DNA of 11,011 nucleotides from an uncultured Porphyromonadaceae bacterium (GTDB lineage Bacteria; Bacteroidota; Bacteroidia; Bacteroidales; Muribaculaceae): assembly GCA_947177595.1 (NCBI GenBank), contig CAMWUZ010000037.1, forward strand, positions 1 to 11,011, written 5' to 3'. Below, piece by piece: positions 1 to 6,180 of the stretch. Every line of letters begins with the position of its first letter. Position 1 is the stretch's first letter. The position numbers and the translations under genes were made by a program. The notes under the pieces are model-generated. The model saw only the letters and a list, made by a program, of their open reading frames with translations, did no database searches and had not been told where the DNA came from.

Positions 1-580
1 TCCTATCACTTACTAATATAAACAAGGTATCCTCCCATGTCTCTTCAAGTAATTTCAGTAATTTATTATCAGCCTCGATATTCATTTTCTCCGGTAGCCA
101 CCAAAGAACAATTTTAAATTTAGAACCATGTGAGGCAAAGGATAATTTATGAAGAAGAGCGGCGCTTTCGTTTACATAAGTTATGGGTTGGGGATTCTTC
201 TTATCTCTTTCAATGGCTTTGGTCCATGCATCAAAATCCATATATTTCCGCCCCTTTATATACTCAACCCACTCAGGAAGATAGTCGTCGCTGGTAGGTT
301 TAGTAAGACTATCGGTCTTTAATACGGGAAAAACATATATAGTATCTATGTGTCCCATATTCTGATGCTGGATGCATGATGGGCATTCACCACAGCTATC
401 TTCATCAGAAGCGCTTCTACCGGTACAATGGATATATTGGGCAAAAGCTCTTGCAGTCGCGAATTTGCCGACACCCGGAGTGCCCTCAAACAGTAGTGCA
501 TGAGGAATTTTGCCGGTGAAGGCAAATGAACGCAGTCGATTTTTTATGTTTTCGTGAGCAGAGATATCTTTAAAAAACAT
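1..580 (-). CDS. holB: DNA polymerase III delta' subunit, N-terminal part (runs off left edge)
   Basis: Clamp-loader subunit that helps load the beta sliding clamp during replication. The first 193 codons are open from ATG at 578-580 to the window edge. Seen: a P-loop-like GTPGVGKFA (residues 33-41), four cysteines C52, C63, C66 and C69 forming the zinc module usual after the P-loop in DnaX/HolB proteins, and ADNKLLKLLEE (170-180), the conserved clamp-loader helix. The P-loop has Phe40 where a Ser/Thr would bind Mg-nucleotide. The strand that should hold the DExx Walker B reads IVLWWLPEKM (157-166). Both ATPase motifs are therefore degenerate, which fits the non-hydrolysing delta' rather than DnaX (gamma/tau). 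The ATG lies 12 bp after the metF stop, so it is probably the next gene in that operon. The C-terminal half, including the usual SRC-type motif, lies outside the window. Confidence 0.9.
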   Translation of the reverse strand, partial: MFFKDISAHENIKNRLRSFAFTGKIPHALLFEGTPGVGKFATARAFAQYIHCTGRSASDEDSCGECPSCIQHQNMGHIDTIYVFPVLKTDSLTKPTSDDYLPEWVEYIKGRKYMDFDAWTKAIERDKKNPQPITYVNESAALLHKLSFASHGSKFKIVLWWLPEKMNIEADNKLLKLLEETWEDTLFILVSDR

Positions 581-592
581 GACATTAGAAAT

Positions 593-1549
593 TTACATAA
601 TGTTTTCCAAGATTTTCCTTACACTCTTGGTCGCATTCAGCGAGTAAAGATGAATGCTTGGAACACCTGAGGCATATAGCTCCTTCATCTGGGAAGTACA
701 CCATTCAACTCCGATTTCCTTTGCCTCATCATCATTTCCACATGACATTATCGCAGTGGCAAGATCCGCCGGGATATCGACATGAAAGACTTTTGGCAGG
801 AGCGTAAGCTGACCTTTAGTCACGATAGGCTTGATGCCGGGAATAATTGGTACAGTAATACCTGCTTCCCTGCATTTTTTTACAAAGGAATGATATTTGC
901 TGTTGTCAAAAAACATTTGAGTTACAATATAATCAGCTCCGGCATCCACCTTGTGCTTGAGCCACATAATATCCATGTCAACATTGGGCGCCTCCTCATG
1001 CTTTTCGGGATATCCTGCCACACCATAGCTGAATGGCGATTCCGCTACAATCTCCATTTCAGTGCCATCAAGAAACATTCCCCTGTTGAATGCATTAATC
1101 TGCCCAGCAAGTTCACTTGCATGAGAATGCCCGTTTTCATTCGGACGGAAAGAGGACTCATGCTTTGCTTTGTCTCCACGAAGAAGGAGTAAATTATTTA
1201 TACCCAAAAAATTGAGATCTATCAAGGCATATTCGGTCTCAATTTTTGAGAACCCGCTGCATATAATATGTGGAACCGCAGGAATGTTATATCTCTGCTG
1301 AATCGCAGCAGCCACAGCCACCGTTCCCGGTCGTGCTCGTTCACTGACTCTTTGGTAAAGTCCGTCCGGTGTGCTTTTATATACCATCTCACTACGGTGA
1401 GTCGTGATATTGATGTATGAAGGATTAAACTCCTTAATGGAATCAATATTATTGAATAGCTGATTAATTCCTTTTCCTTTCAAGGGTGGCAGTACCTCAA
1501 TGGAAAAACTTTTGCCGCCTCTATTGGCTATAATTTCAGGGATAGTCAT
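593..1549 (-). CDS. metF: 5,10-methylenetetrahydrofolate reductase
   Basis: FAD-dependent cytosolic enzyme that reduces 5,10-methylene-THF to 5-methyl-THF with NAD(P)H, committing one-carbon units to methionine synthesis. The 318 residues form a single TIM barrel of bacterial MetF type, with no C-terminal regulatory domain. Visible family motifs: SIEVLPP with Glu18 at the catalytic position (E. coli Glu28), LLLRGDK with Asp126 (E. coli Asp120, folate/flavin), GVAGYPEKH (176-184), TQMFFD (210-215), PGIKPI (237-242) and HLYSLN (300-305). Length is close to the usual ~300. The ATG at 1547-1549 starts directly with the conserved N-terminus. It follows the threonine-aldolase gene by 65 bp and precedes holB by 12 bp. 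A possible promoter sits in the upstream gap. No SAM riboswitch is present in the space available. Confidence 0.97.
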   Translation of the reverse strand: MTIPEIIANRGGKSFSIEVLPPLKGKGINQLFNNIDSIKEFNPSYINITTHRSEMVYKSTPDGLYQRVSERARPGTVAVAAAIQQRYNIPAVPHIICSGFSKIETEYALIDLNFLGINNLLLLRGDKAKHESSFRPNENGHSHASELAGQINAFNRGMFLDGTEMEIVAESPFSYGVAGYPEKHEEAPNVDMDIMWLKHKVDAGADYIVTQMFFDNSKYHSFVKKCREAGITVPIIPGIKPIVTKGQLTLLPKVFHVDIPADLATAIMSCGNDDEAKEIGVEWCTSQMKELYASGVPSIHLYSLNATKSVRKILENIM

Positions 1550-1569
1550 AACAAGTTAAGTAGTTAAGG

Positions 1570-1577
1570 CAAAAATA
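1570..1577 (-). promoter_or_regulatory. possible -7 box for metF
   Basis: The minus strand reads TATTTTTG, an exact match to the Bacteroidetes -7 consensus TAnnTTTG. It lies 20 bases upstream of the metF ATG and would give a leader of roughly 15 bases. A run of nine T (1580-1588) lies just upstream. No TTG or TTTG -33 element is seen at the expected distance, so the match may be chance in an AT-rich gap. If real, it would let metF-holB be transcribed apart from nadE. Confidence 0.35.
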
Positions 1578-1614
1578 ATAAAAAAAAACAGTAGAAATAT
1601 AATCCTTGTGACCT

Positions 1615-2640
1615 TTATATGTTAGCCAAAAGAATGTCAATGTCGCTTTCTGCTGAAGACCAATCAGTTACAAATCTAACAGGCGTGGTTTTTTCACCTT
1701 TCGTCCCCCATATCTCGAAAGATGCGACTTCTTTCAGATGCTCTATGATGTCATTAGGCAATAAGAAAAATTGCTGATTGGTAGGGGAGTCAATAAAGAG
1801 AGGGTATCCTTTATCCATGAAACCTTTTTTCAATTTCATTGCCATTCTTACACCATGTTCGCCTATTTTCCGATATAACTCATCGGAGAACAAAGCGAGG
1901 AACTGGACTCCAAGCAGTCTGCCTTTAGCCAAAGTAGCTCCATGAAGTTTTATCAACGACCTAAACCGAGGAAATAATTCAGGCCGCTTGGTGACAACCG
2001 CTTCTCCGAATAAAGCTCCGCACTTTGTTCCGCCTATATAAAAGACATCACAATTATGGGCGAGTTCCTGAAGAGTCACATCGCAACCGTCAGCAGCAAG
2101 ACCATACGCTAACCGTGCGCCATCAATGAAAAGCGGTATATCATATCTTCTGCACACCGCATAAATATTTTCCAATTCATCCTTTGAGTATATAGTGCCT
2201 AATTCTGTTGGAAAAGATATATATACCATTCCAGGGCGTACCATAAATTCATTGGTGTCATCAGAATAGAACTGTTTGATATATTCGCTTATGTCGTGTG
2301 CGTTAAGTTTGCCGTTATCATGGGGCAATGTGATGACTTTATGCCCATTAGATTCAATTGCCCCCGCTTCATGGACATTAATGTGTGCCGTCGATGCCGC
2401 GAGTACACCGTCATTATGATCAAGAAGGCGATCGATTACTACAGCGTTGGTCTGAGTTCCTCCTACTAAAAAGTATACCTGTCCGTTGTCAATACCACAG
2501 GCTTTCAGTATCTTTTCAGCCGCATCTTTTGTAAACTCATCTCTACCGTATCCAACAGTATGGAGGCTGTTAGTATCAATTAAGCGGGCTAAAATCTCGG
2601 GGTGAGCCCCCACCATATAATCACTGTCGAAAAATACCAT
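1615..2640 (-). CDS. ltaE: PLP-dependent beta-eliminating lyase, threonine aldolase family
   Basis: Fold-type I PLP enzyme of the family that splits L-threonine (and often L-allo-threonine) into glycine and acetaldehyde in the cytosol. Seen in order: a DSDYMVGAHPEIL N-terminus (5-17), GGTQTN phosphate-cradle motif (60-65), STAHINVHEAGA (83-94) with His86 aligned to the PLP-stacking histidine of E. coli LtaE, IDGARLAYG (172-180) with Asp173 for the pyridine nitrogen and conserved Arg176, and YIGGTKCGALFGE (201-213) with Lys206 as the predicted Schiff-base lysine. Length of 341 fits the family (about 330-350). The sequence is quite divergent from E. coli LtaE, so the symbol names the family and the true substrate could be another beta-hydroxy amino acid. 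It starts 15 bp after the nadE stop, so it is very likely co-transcribed. Confidence 0.85.
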   Translation of the reverse strand: MVFFDSDYMVGAHPEILARLIDTNSLHTVGYGRDEFTKDAAEKILKACGIDNGQVYFLVGGTQTNAVVIDRLLDHNDGVLAASTAHINVHEAGAIESNGHKVITLPHDNGKLNAHDISEYIKQFYSDDTNEFMVRPGMVYISFPTELGTIYSKDELENIYAVCRRYDIPLFIDGARLAYGLAADGCDVTLQELAHNCDVFYIGGTKCGALFGEAVVTKRPELFPRFRSLIKLHGATLAKGRLLGVQFLALFSDELYRKIGEHGVRMAMKLKKGFMDKGYPLFIDSPTNQQFFLLPNDIIEHLKEVASFEIWGTKGEKTTPVRFVTDWSSAESDIDILLANI

Positions 2641-2655
2641 GTTTATTCTATATAA

Positions 2656-4545
2656 TTATGAAAGAGAAATCTCATCCAATTCCTTAAGCCACAAGGCAGA
2701 AGATGCATCACTTGGCATTCTCCAGTCACCACGTGGTGATAGACAGACACTTCCTACTTTAGGACCGTCTGGCAGACATGATCTCTTGAATTGCTGACTG
2801 AAGAATCTACGGAAAAATATTTTCAGCCACTTCAATACGATTGTATCATCAAACTCTTCTTTAAAAGCCGACTTTGCAAGATAAAATATGCGTTTGGAAG
2901 AAAAACCGTAGCGTAGTGTATAATACAGGAAGAAATCATGCAAATCATAAGGACCTACGAGATCCTCTGTTTTCTGTAATATAGTTCCATCTTTTGCTGC
3001 CGGAGTCAATTCCGGACTGATAGGTGTATCAATAATATCCAGCAAAGTTTTGTTCAGTCCTTCATTTTCTGTACGAACCGCAAACCAGTGTACAAGGTAT
3101 CTAACCAATGTTTTAGGAACTCCGACATTAATTCCGTACATAGACATATGATCTCCATTATATGTAGCCCAACCTAGAGCAAGTTCCGAAAGGTCACCTG
3201 TACCGAGCACTATACCGTTCTCAGCATTTGCTATGTCCATAATAATCTGAGTGCGTTCTCGCGCCTGCGAGTTCTCATAAGTGACATCATGTACATCTGT
3301 GGTATGACCTATATCCGAAAAGTGCTGGAGAACAGCTGGTGCTATAGAGATTTCACGTACGCTTATACCGAGTTCATGCATGAGTTTGACCGCGTTATCA
3401 TACGTTCTGTCAGTAGTTCCAAATCCCGGCATTGTCACTCCGATAATTCCTTTTCTGTCAAGTTTCATGCGGTCAAAAGTCCGCGCGGCAACGAGTAGTG
3501 CAAGAGTGGAGTCTAGCCCACCGGAAATACCTATTACAATTTTTGAACAGTTAATGGCGGACAGGCGTGTGGCAAGTCCGGTTGTCTGTATATTTACAAT
3601 CTCAGTGCATCTCTCGTCCCTGAGATTATCATCGGCAGGTACAAACGGTCTCTGTTGTATCGTTCTCCCTTGGAGTTCATAATTGAAATCAACCCCAGTA
3701 GGAAGCGGTGCAAGGGATTGGGTGATGTCGTGACGACGCATACACTCTGAAAATGAGGTATTGTGGAAACGGTCGCGGCGCAATGCCTCCACATCAATAT
3801 CTGCTATGATAAATTTTTCTTCCGGATTCCAACGGTCGTTTGCCTGCAGCAGAGTTCCGTTTTCAGCAATAAGTGTTTTCGGAGAGAAAACCAAATCGGT
3901 TGAAGATTCCCCTTTACCTGCGGATGCATAGACATATCCGCAGATACATCTTGCGCTTTGCTGACATATTAAAGTTTTAGTGTAATGGTATTTACCTATT
4001 GTATCATCACTTGCGGACAAATTGAATATTATGTCCGCGCCTTGCATTGCCTGATATGACGATGGTGGTACCGGCACCCACAGATCCTCACAAATTTCTA
4101 TGCCGATTCTTATATCGTGACTCTCGAAAACGGCTTTTTGCTCTTTAGAAGACGGAACGAACCAACGGCGCTCGTAAAACTCGTTATATTCAGGAAGGTA
4201 AGACTTGACAACCGTTTCTTTCTCTCCGTCATGGAGAAAAATAGCACAGTTGGCAATGCCGCCGTCCATTACTACCGGTGCACCTACAATAAGATGAATT
4301 TTGTGAGAGCGGCTCCACATCAGTAAGGTCTCAATTCCTTCTGCCGCTTTAGCCAGCAGGAGAGAGCTATGGAATAAGTCTGCGCAAGTATAACCGGTTA
4401 TGCAAAGTTCCGGGAACACAGCGATTTCAACCCCATGCGCCTCAAGTTTTTCTGCAATGGTTATGATTTCAGAGACATTGGCGTCAATATTAGCGATTTT
4501 CACAAATGGAGTTGCTGCAGCAACCCTTACAAATCCATTAGTCAT
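2656..4545 (-). CDS. nadE: glutamine-dependent NAD+ synthetase
   Basis: Last step of NAD+ synthesis: amidates nicotinic acid adenine dinucleotide with ATP, using ammonia released from glutamine. Two domains are visible. The N-terminal nitrilase-type glutaminase (about 1-280) has the Glu-Lys-Cys triad: Glu46 in AVFPELCITGY, Lys114 in VKSYLPEYNEFYERR and Cys152 in IGIEICEDLW. The C-terminal synthetase (about 310-629) has the PP-loop ISGGLDST (340-347), TMPGFGTTDRTYDNA (371-385) and GTGDLSELALGW (448-459). This is the long, fused form (629 residues), as in Mycobacterium, not the short ammonia-only enzyme. The N-terminal GFVRVAAATP is typical of this protein in Bacteroidetes and supports the ATG at 4543-4545. 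It is the first gene of block A, reading from its own promoter at 4562-4588. Confidence 0.97.
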   Translation of the reverse strand: MTNGFVRVAAATPFVKIANIDANVSEIITIAEKLEAHGVEIAVFPELCITGYTCADLFHSSLLLAKAAEGIETLLMWSRSHKIHLIVGAPVVMDGGIANCAIFLHDGEKETVVKSYLPEYNEFYERRWFVPSSKEQKAVFESHDIRIGIEICEDLWVPVPPSSYQAMQGADIIFNLSASDDTIGKYHYTKTLICQQSARCICGYVYASAGKGESSTDLVFSPKTLIAENGTLLQANDRWNPEEKFIIADIDVEALRRDRFHNTSFSECMRRHDITQSLAPLPTGVDFNYELQGRTIQQRPFVPADDNLRDERCTEIVNIQTTGLATRLSAINCSKIVIGISGGLDSTLALLVAARTFDRMKLDRKGIIGVTMPGFGTTDRTYDNAVKLMHELGISVREISIAPAVLQHFSDIGHTTDVHDVTYENSQARERTQIIMDIANAENGIVLGTGDLSELALGWATYNGDHMSMYGINVGVPKTLVRYLVHWFAVRTENEGLNKTLLDIIDTPISPELTPAAKDGTILQKTEDLVGPYDLHDFFLYYTLRYGFSSKRIFYLAKSAFKEEFDDTIVLKWLKIFFRRFFSQQFKRSCLPDGPKVGSVCLSPRGDWRMPSDASSALWLKELDEISLS

Positions 4546-4561
4546 ATACTATTGTTTTCTG

Positions 4562-4588
4562 CAAATTTATGCTTTTTCTATTAAACAA
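4562..4588 (-). promoter_or_regulatory. predicted nadE promoter
   Basis: On the minus strand TTG (4588-4586) is followed after 16 bases by TAAATTTG (4569-4562), an exact match to the Bacteroidetes -7 consensus TAnnTTTG. The -7 box ends 16 bases before the nadE ATG, giving a leader of about 10 bases. The -33 to -7 spacing is somewhat shorter than commonly described, which lowers confidence in the -33 part. Confidence 0.6.
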
Positions 4589-4611
4589 TCTATTGCGGAA
4601 ATGTATTGTTT
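4583..4611. repeat. 7-bp inverted repeat between divergent promoters
   Basis: AAACAAT (4583-4589) and ATTGTTT (4605-4611) are perfect reverse complements separated by 15 bases. Each arm contains the TTG proposed as the -33 element of one divergent promoter. The symmetry centre is base 4597, the same centre as the two -7 boxes. The repeat could be a shared operator, or simply the consequence of two like promoters placed back to back. Confidence 0.5.
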
Positions 4612-4632
4612 TGGATAAAACTCCTATATTTG
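4606..4632 (+). promoter_or_regulatory. predicted promoter for outer-membrane protein and glycosyltransferase
   Basis: TTG (4606-4608) is followed after 16 bases by TATATTTG (4625-4632), an exact match to TAnnTTTG. The start at 4654 lies 21 bases past the box, giving a leader of roughly 15 bases, or about 45 if the downstream ATG at 4684 is used. Spacing is the same as in the divergent nadE promoter. Confidence 0.6.
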
Positions 4633-4653
4633 TGAAAAGTTTAATATAAGAAT

Positions 4654-5190
4654 ATGACAGAACGCATCTTTTCAGTAAAAAACATGAGCTTAAAATCCCT
4701 GATTGTCACGGCAGTACTATGCTGCATCGGTTCGGCTAATGCCTTTGGGATTGAAAAAGGGGAGAAGAGCCTCGGGTTTAAAGCCGGATATACCACAAGC
4801 AATCAAAGCGCTGTTGCCGGACTTTATTTTCAATATGCGTTCAGTACGAAATTCCGTCTTGCCCCCGATGTTTGCTACACATTCCGCAATAATGGTACGG
4901 ATGCGTATTCAATCAATCTGAATGCCCATATACCTTTCTCATTTTCAGACAATAGATTTGCTTTTTATCCTCTTGTCGGTTTCAACTACACATCTTGGAA
5001 TATCAGAGGAAAGGATATTGTTGAAAATAATGATACAAAAAGCAGGATAGACCGTTTGGGGTTTAATGCCGGTGCGGGTCTGGAATATTATGCCAGACCT
5101 ACTCTAAAACTGGCACTTGAGGCTAAATACCGTGCGTTGAAAGATTATGGCTCGGGGGTATTTACCGTGTCTATAGGTTATATTTTCTAA
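4654..5190 (+). CDS. small outer-membrane beta-barrel protein
   Basis: Predicted 8-stranded outer-membrane barrel of the OmpA-N-terminal/porin-like type; function unknown. A signal peptide is evident: hydrophobic SLIVTAVLCCIGSANA (15-30), with signal peptidase I cleavage likely after Ala30 (mature FGIEKGEK). The Cys pair does not fit a lipobox. The mature part alternates polar and aromatic or hydrophobic residues in strand-length stretches (for example LYFQYAFSTKFRLAPDVCYTF and FAFYPLVGFNYTSW) and ends VSIGYIF, with the C-terminal Phe that the BAM machinery recognises. No peptidoglycan-binding OmpA domain follows. Two starts are possible. ATG at 4654 lies close to the promoter. ATG at 4684 (Met11) gives a more classical short signal peptide. 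It is likely co-transcribed with the glycosyltransferase 17 bp downstream. Confidence 0.8.
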   Translation: MTERIFSVKNMSLKSLIVTAVLCCIGSANAFGIEKGEKSLGFKAGYTTSNQSAVAGLYFQYAFSTKFRLAPDVCYTFRNNGTDAYSINLNAHIPFSFSDNRFAFYPLVGFNYTSWNIRGKDIVENNDTKSRIDRLGFNAGAGLEYYARPTLKLALEAKYRALKDYGSGVFTVSIGYIF

Positions 5191-5207
5191 TATCTTGTCG
5201 GTTTTCC

Positions 5208-6179
5208 ATGATTGCTGTTTCTGTTCTTCTCCCGTTTCATAATGCGGAAGCTACTTTAGAAGCAGCATTGGAATCTCTTAACTCACAGAATTGTAAAGAA
5301 GAGATTGAATTTATACTCATAAATGACGGAAGCACAGATCATAGCGAAGAGGTTGTAAAGTATTTCTTTGCTCTCCATCCTGAGTTTGAAAAGAAAAGTA
5401 AGTTGATAAACTGTCCTTTCCGACAAGGAGTAGCTGCGGCTAGTGCTCTTGGAATCAATAATGCATCGGGGGAATTCCTTGCAAGACTGGATGCGGATGA
5501 CACTTTTACAGCAGATTCTATTGATACCATGCTTTTGAAAGCGAGAGAAAAACGCATGGATATAGTTTGTGGAAAAGTCAACAAGGTATATCCAAGAAAT
5601 AAGATGAAAGTGGTAACTCCATCCAAATATTTCGGAGATCTAAACAATATGCCGCTCGATACCATAAATTTCAGTCTATGCAATAAATTGGTAAGGAAAT
5701 CACTCTTGACCGACAATGACATAATGCCCATGAACGGCATAGATTGTTGGGAGGATGTCAACATAATGTCCCGTGCATTTGCAGTAGCGGATAAAACAGT
5801 GATTGTAGATTCGGTAGTGTACAACTATACTGTTGATGACCGGATTGCATCTCTTTCCAATACTCAGCATGATCTTGCGATGCGCCAGAGAGAGATGTGT
5901 AGCCTGCTTGTTGAAAAATGGTTTGTGGAGAACGGTTTGGTGGATGAGTATGAAAAATTCATCTTGTTAATGAAATTTCACGCCAAGATAAAACTTCTCC
6001 GTGGCGATTACTGCGACATATCTAAATGGAGAGAGACCTATCCGGAAGTGAATGAGAGAATCATGTACATTACCCAACTCCCGATTGCCTTACGTGTGAG
6101 TTTTTATATACTTGATAAGCTACCTGTGAAGATCGGACAGTTTATCTGTAAAATTGCGGATAAATTCGTGAAGAGATAA
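5208..6179 (+). CDS. glycosyltransferase family 2
   Basis: GT-A-fold sugar transferase that moves a sugar from a nucleotide donor to a glycan or lipid acceptor, probably at the cytoplasmic face. Seen: the N-terminal strand VSVLLPFHNAEATL (4-17), nucleotide-binding INDGSTD (38-44), GVAAASALGINNASGEFLARLDADD with the metal-binding DADD at 95-98, and CWEDVNIMSRAF (180-191), whose Glu-Asp pair fits the catalytic base region of GT2 enzymes. The rest (about 210-323) is helical with basic stretches and no clear transmembrane span, though the tail RVSFYILDKLPVKIGQFI might touch the membrane. Donor and acceptor cannot be told from the sequence. It follows the barrel protein by 17 bp and no other polysaccharide genes are near, so it is not in an obvious capsule or O-antigen cluster. 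Its stop ends one base before the stop of the opposing receptor gene. Confidence 0.9.
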   Translation: MIAVSVLLPFHNAEATLEAALESLNSQNCKEEIEFILINDGSTDHSEEVVKYFFALHPEFEKKSKLINCPFRQGVAAASALGINNASGEFLARLDADDTFTADSIDTMLLKAREKRMDIVCGKVNKVYPRNKMKVVTPSKYFGDLNNMPLDTINFSLCNKLVRKSLLTDNDIMPMNGIDCWEDVNIMSRAFAVADKTVIVDSVVYNYTVDDRIASLSNTQHDLAMRQREMCSLLVEKWFVENGLVDEYEKFILLMKFHAKIKLLRGDYCDISKWRETYPEVNERIMYITQLPIALRVSFYILDKLPVKIGQFICKIADKFVKR

Positions 6180-6180
6180 A

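Noticed and set aside
1555..1568. Direct repeat GTTAAG-TA-GTTAAG between the metF promoter candidate and start codon
   Set aside because: Two six-base copies in an AT-rich leader are expected by chance; no third copy or symmetry supports an operator.
1550..1614. SAM riboswitch or other leader RNA upstream of metF
   Set aside because: The gap is only 65 bp, AT-rich, and lacks the paired helices a SAM riboswitch needs.
5339..5824. 161-codon open frame on the minus strand inside the glycosyltransferase gene
   Set aside because: It lies wholly opposite a clear GT2 coding sequence, has low-complexity Ser/Leu composition, and matches no family I recognise.
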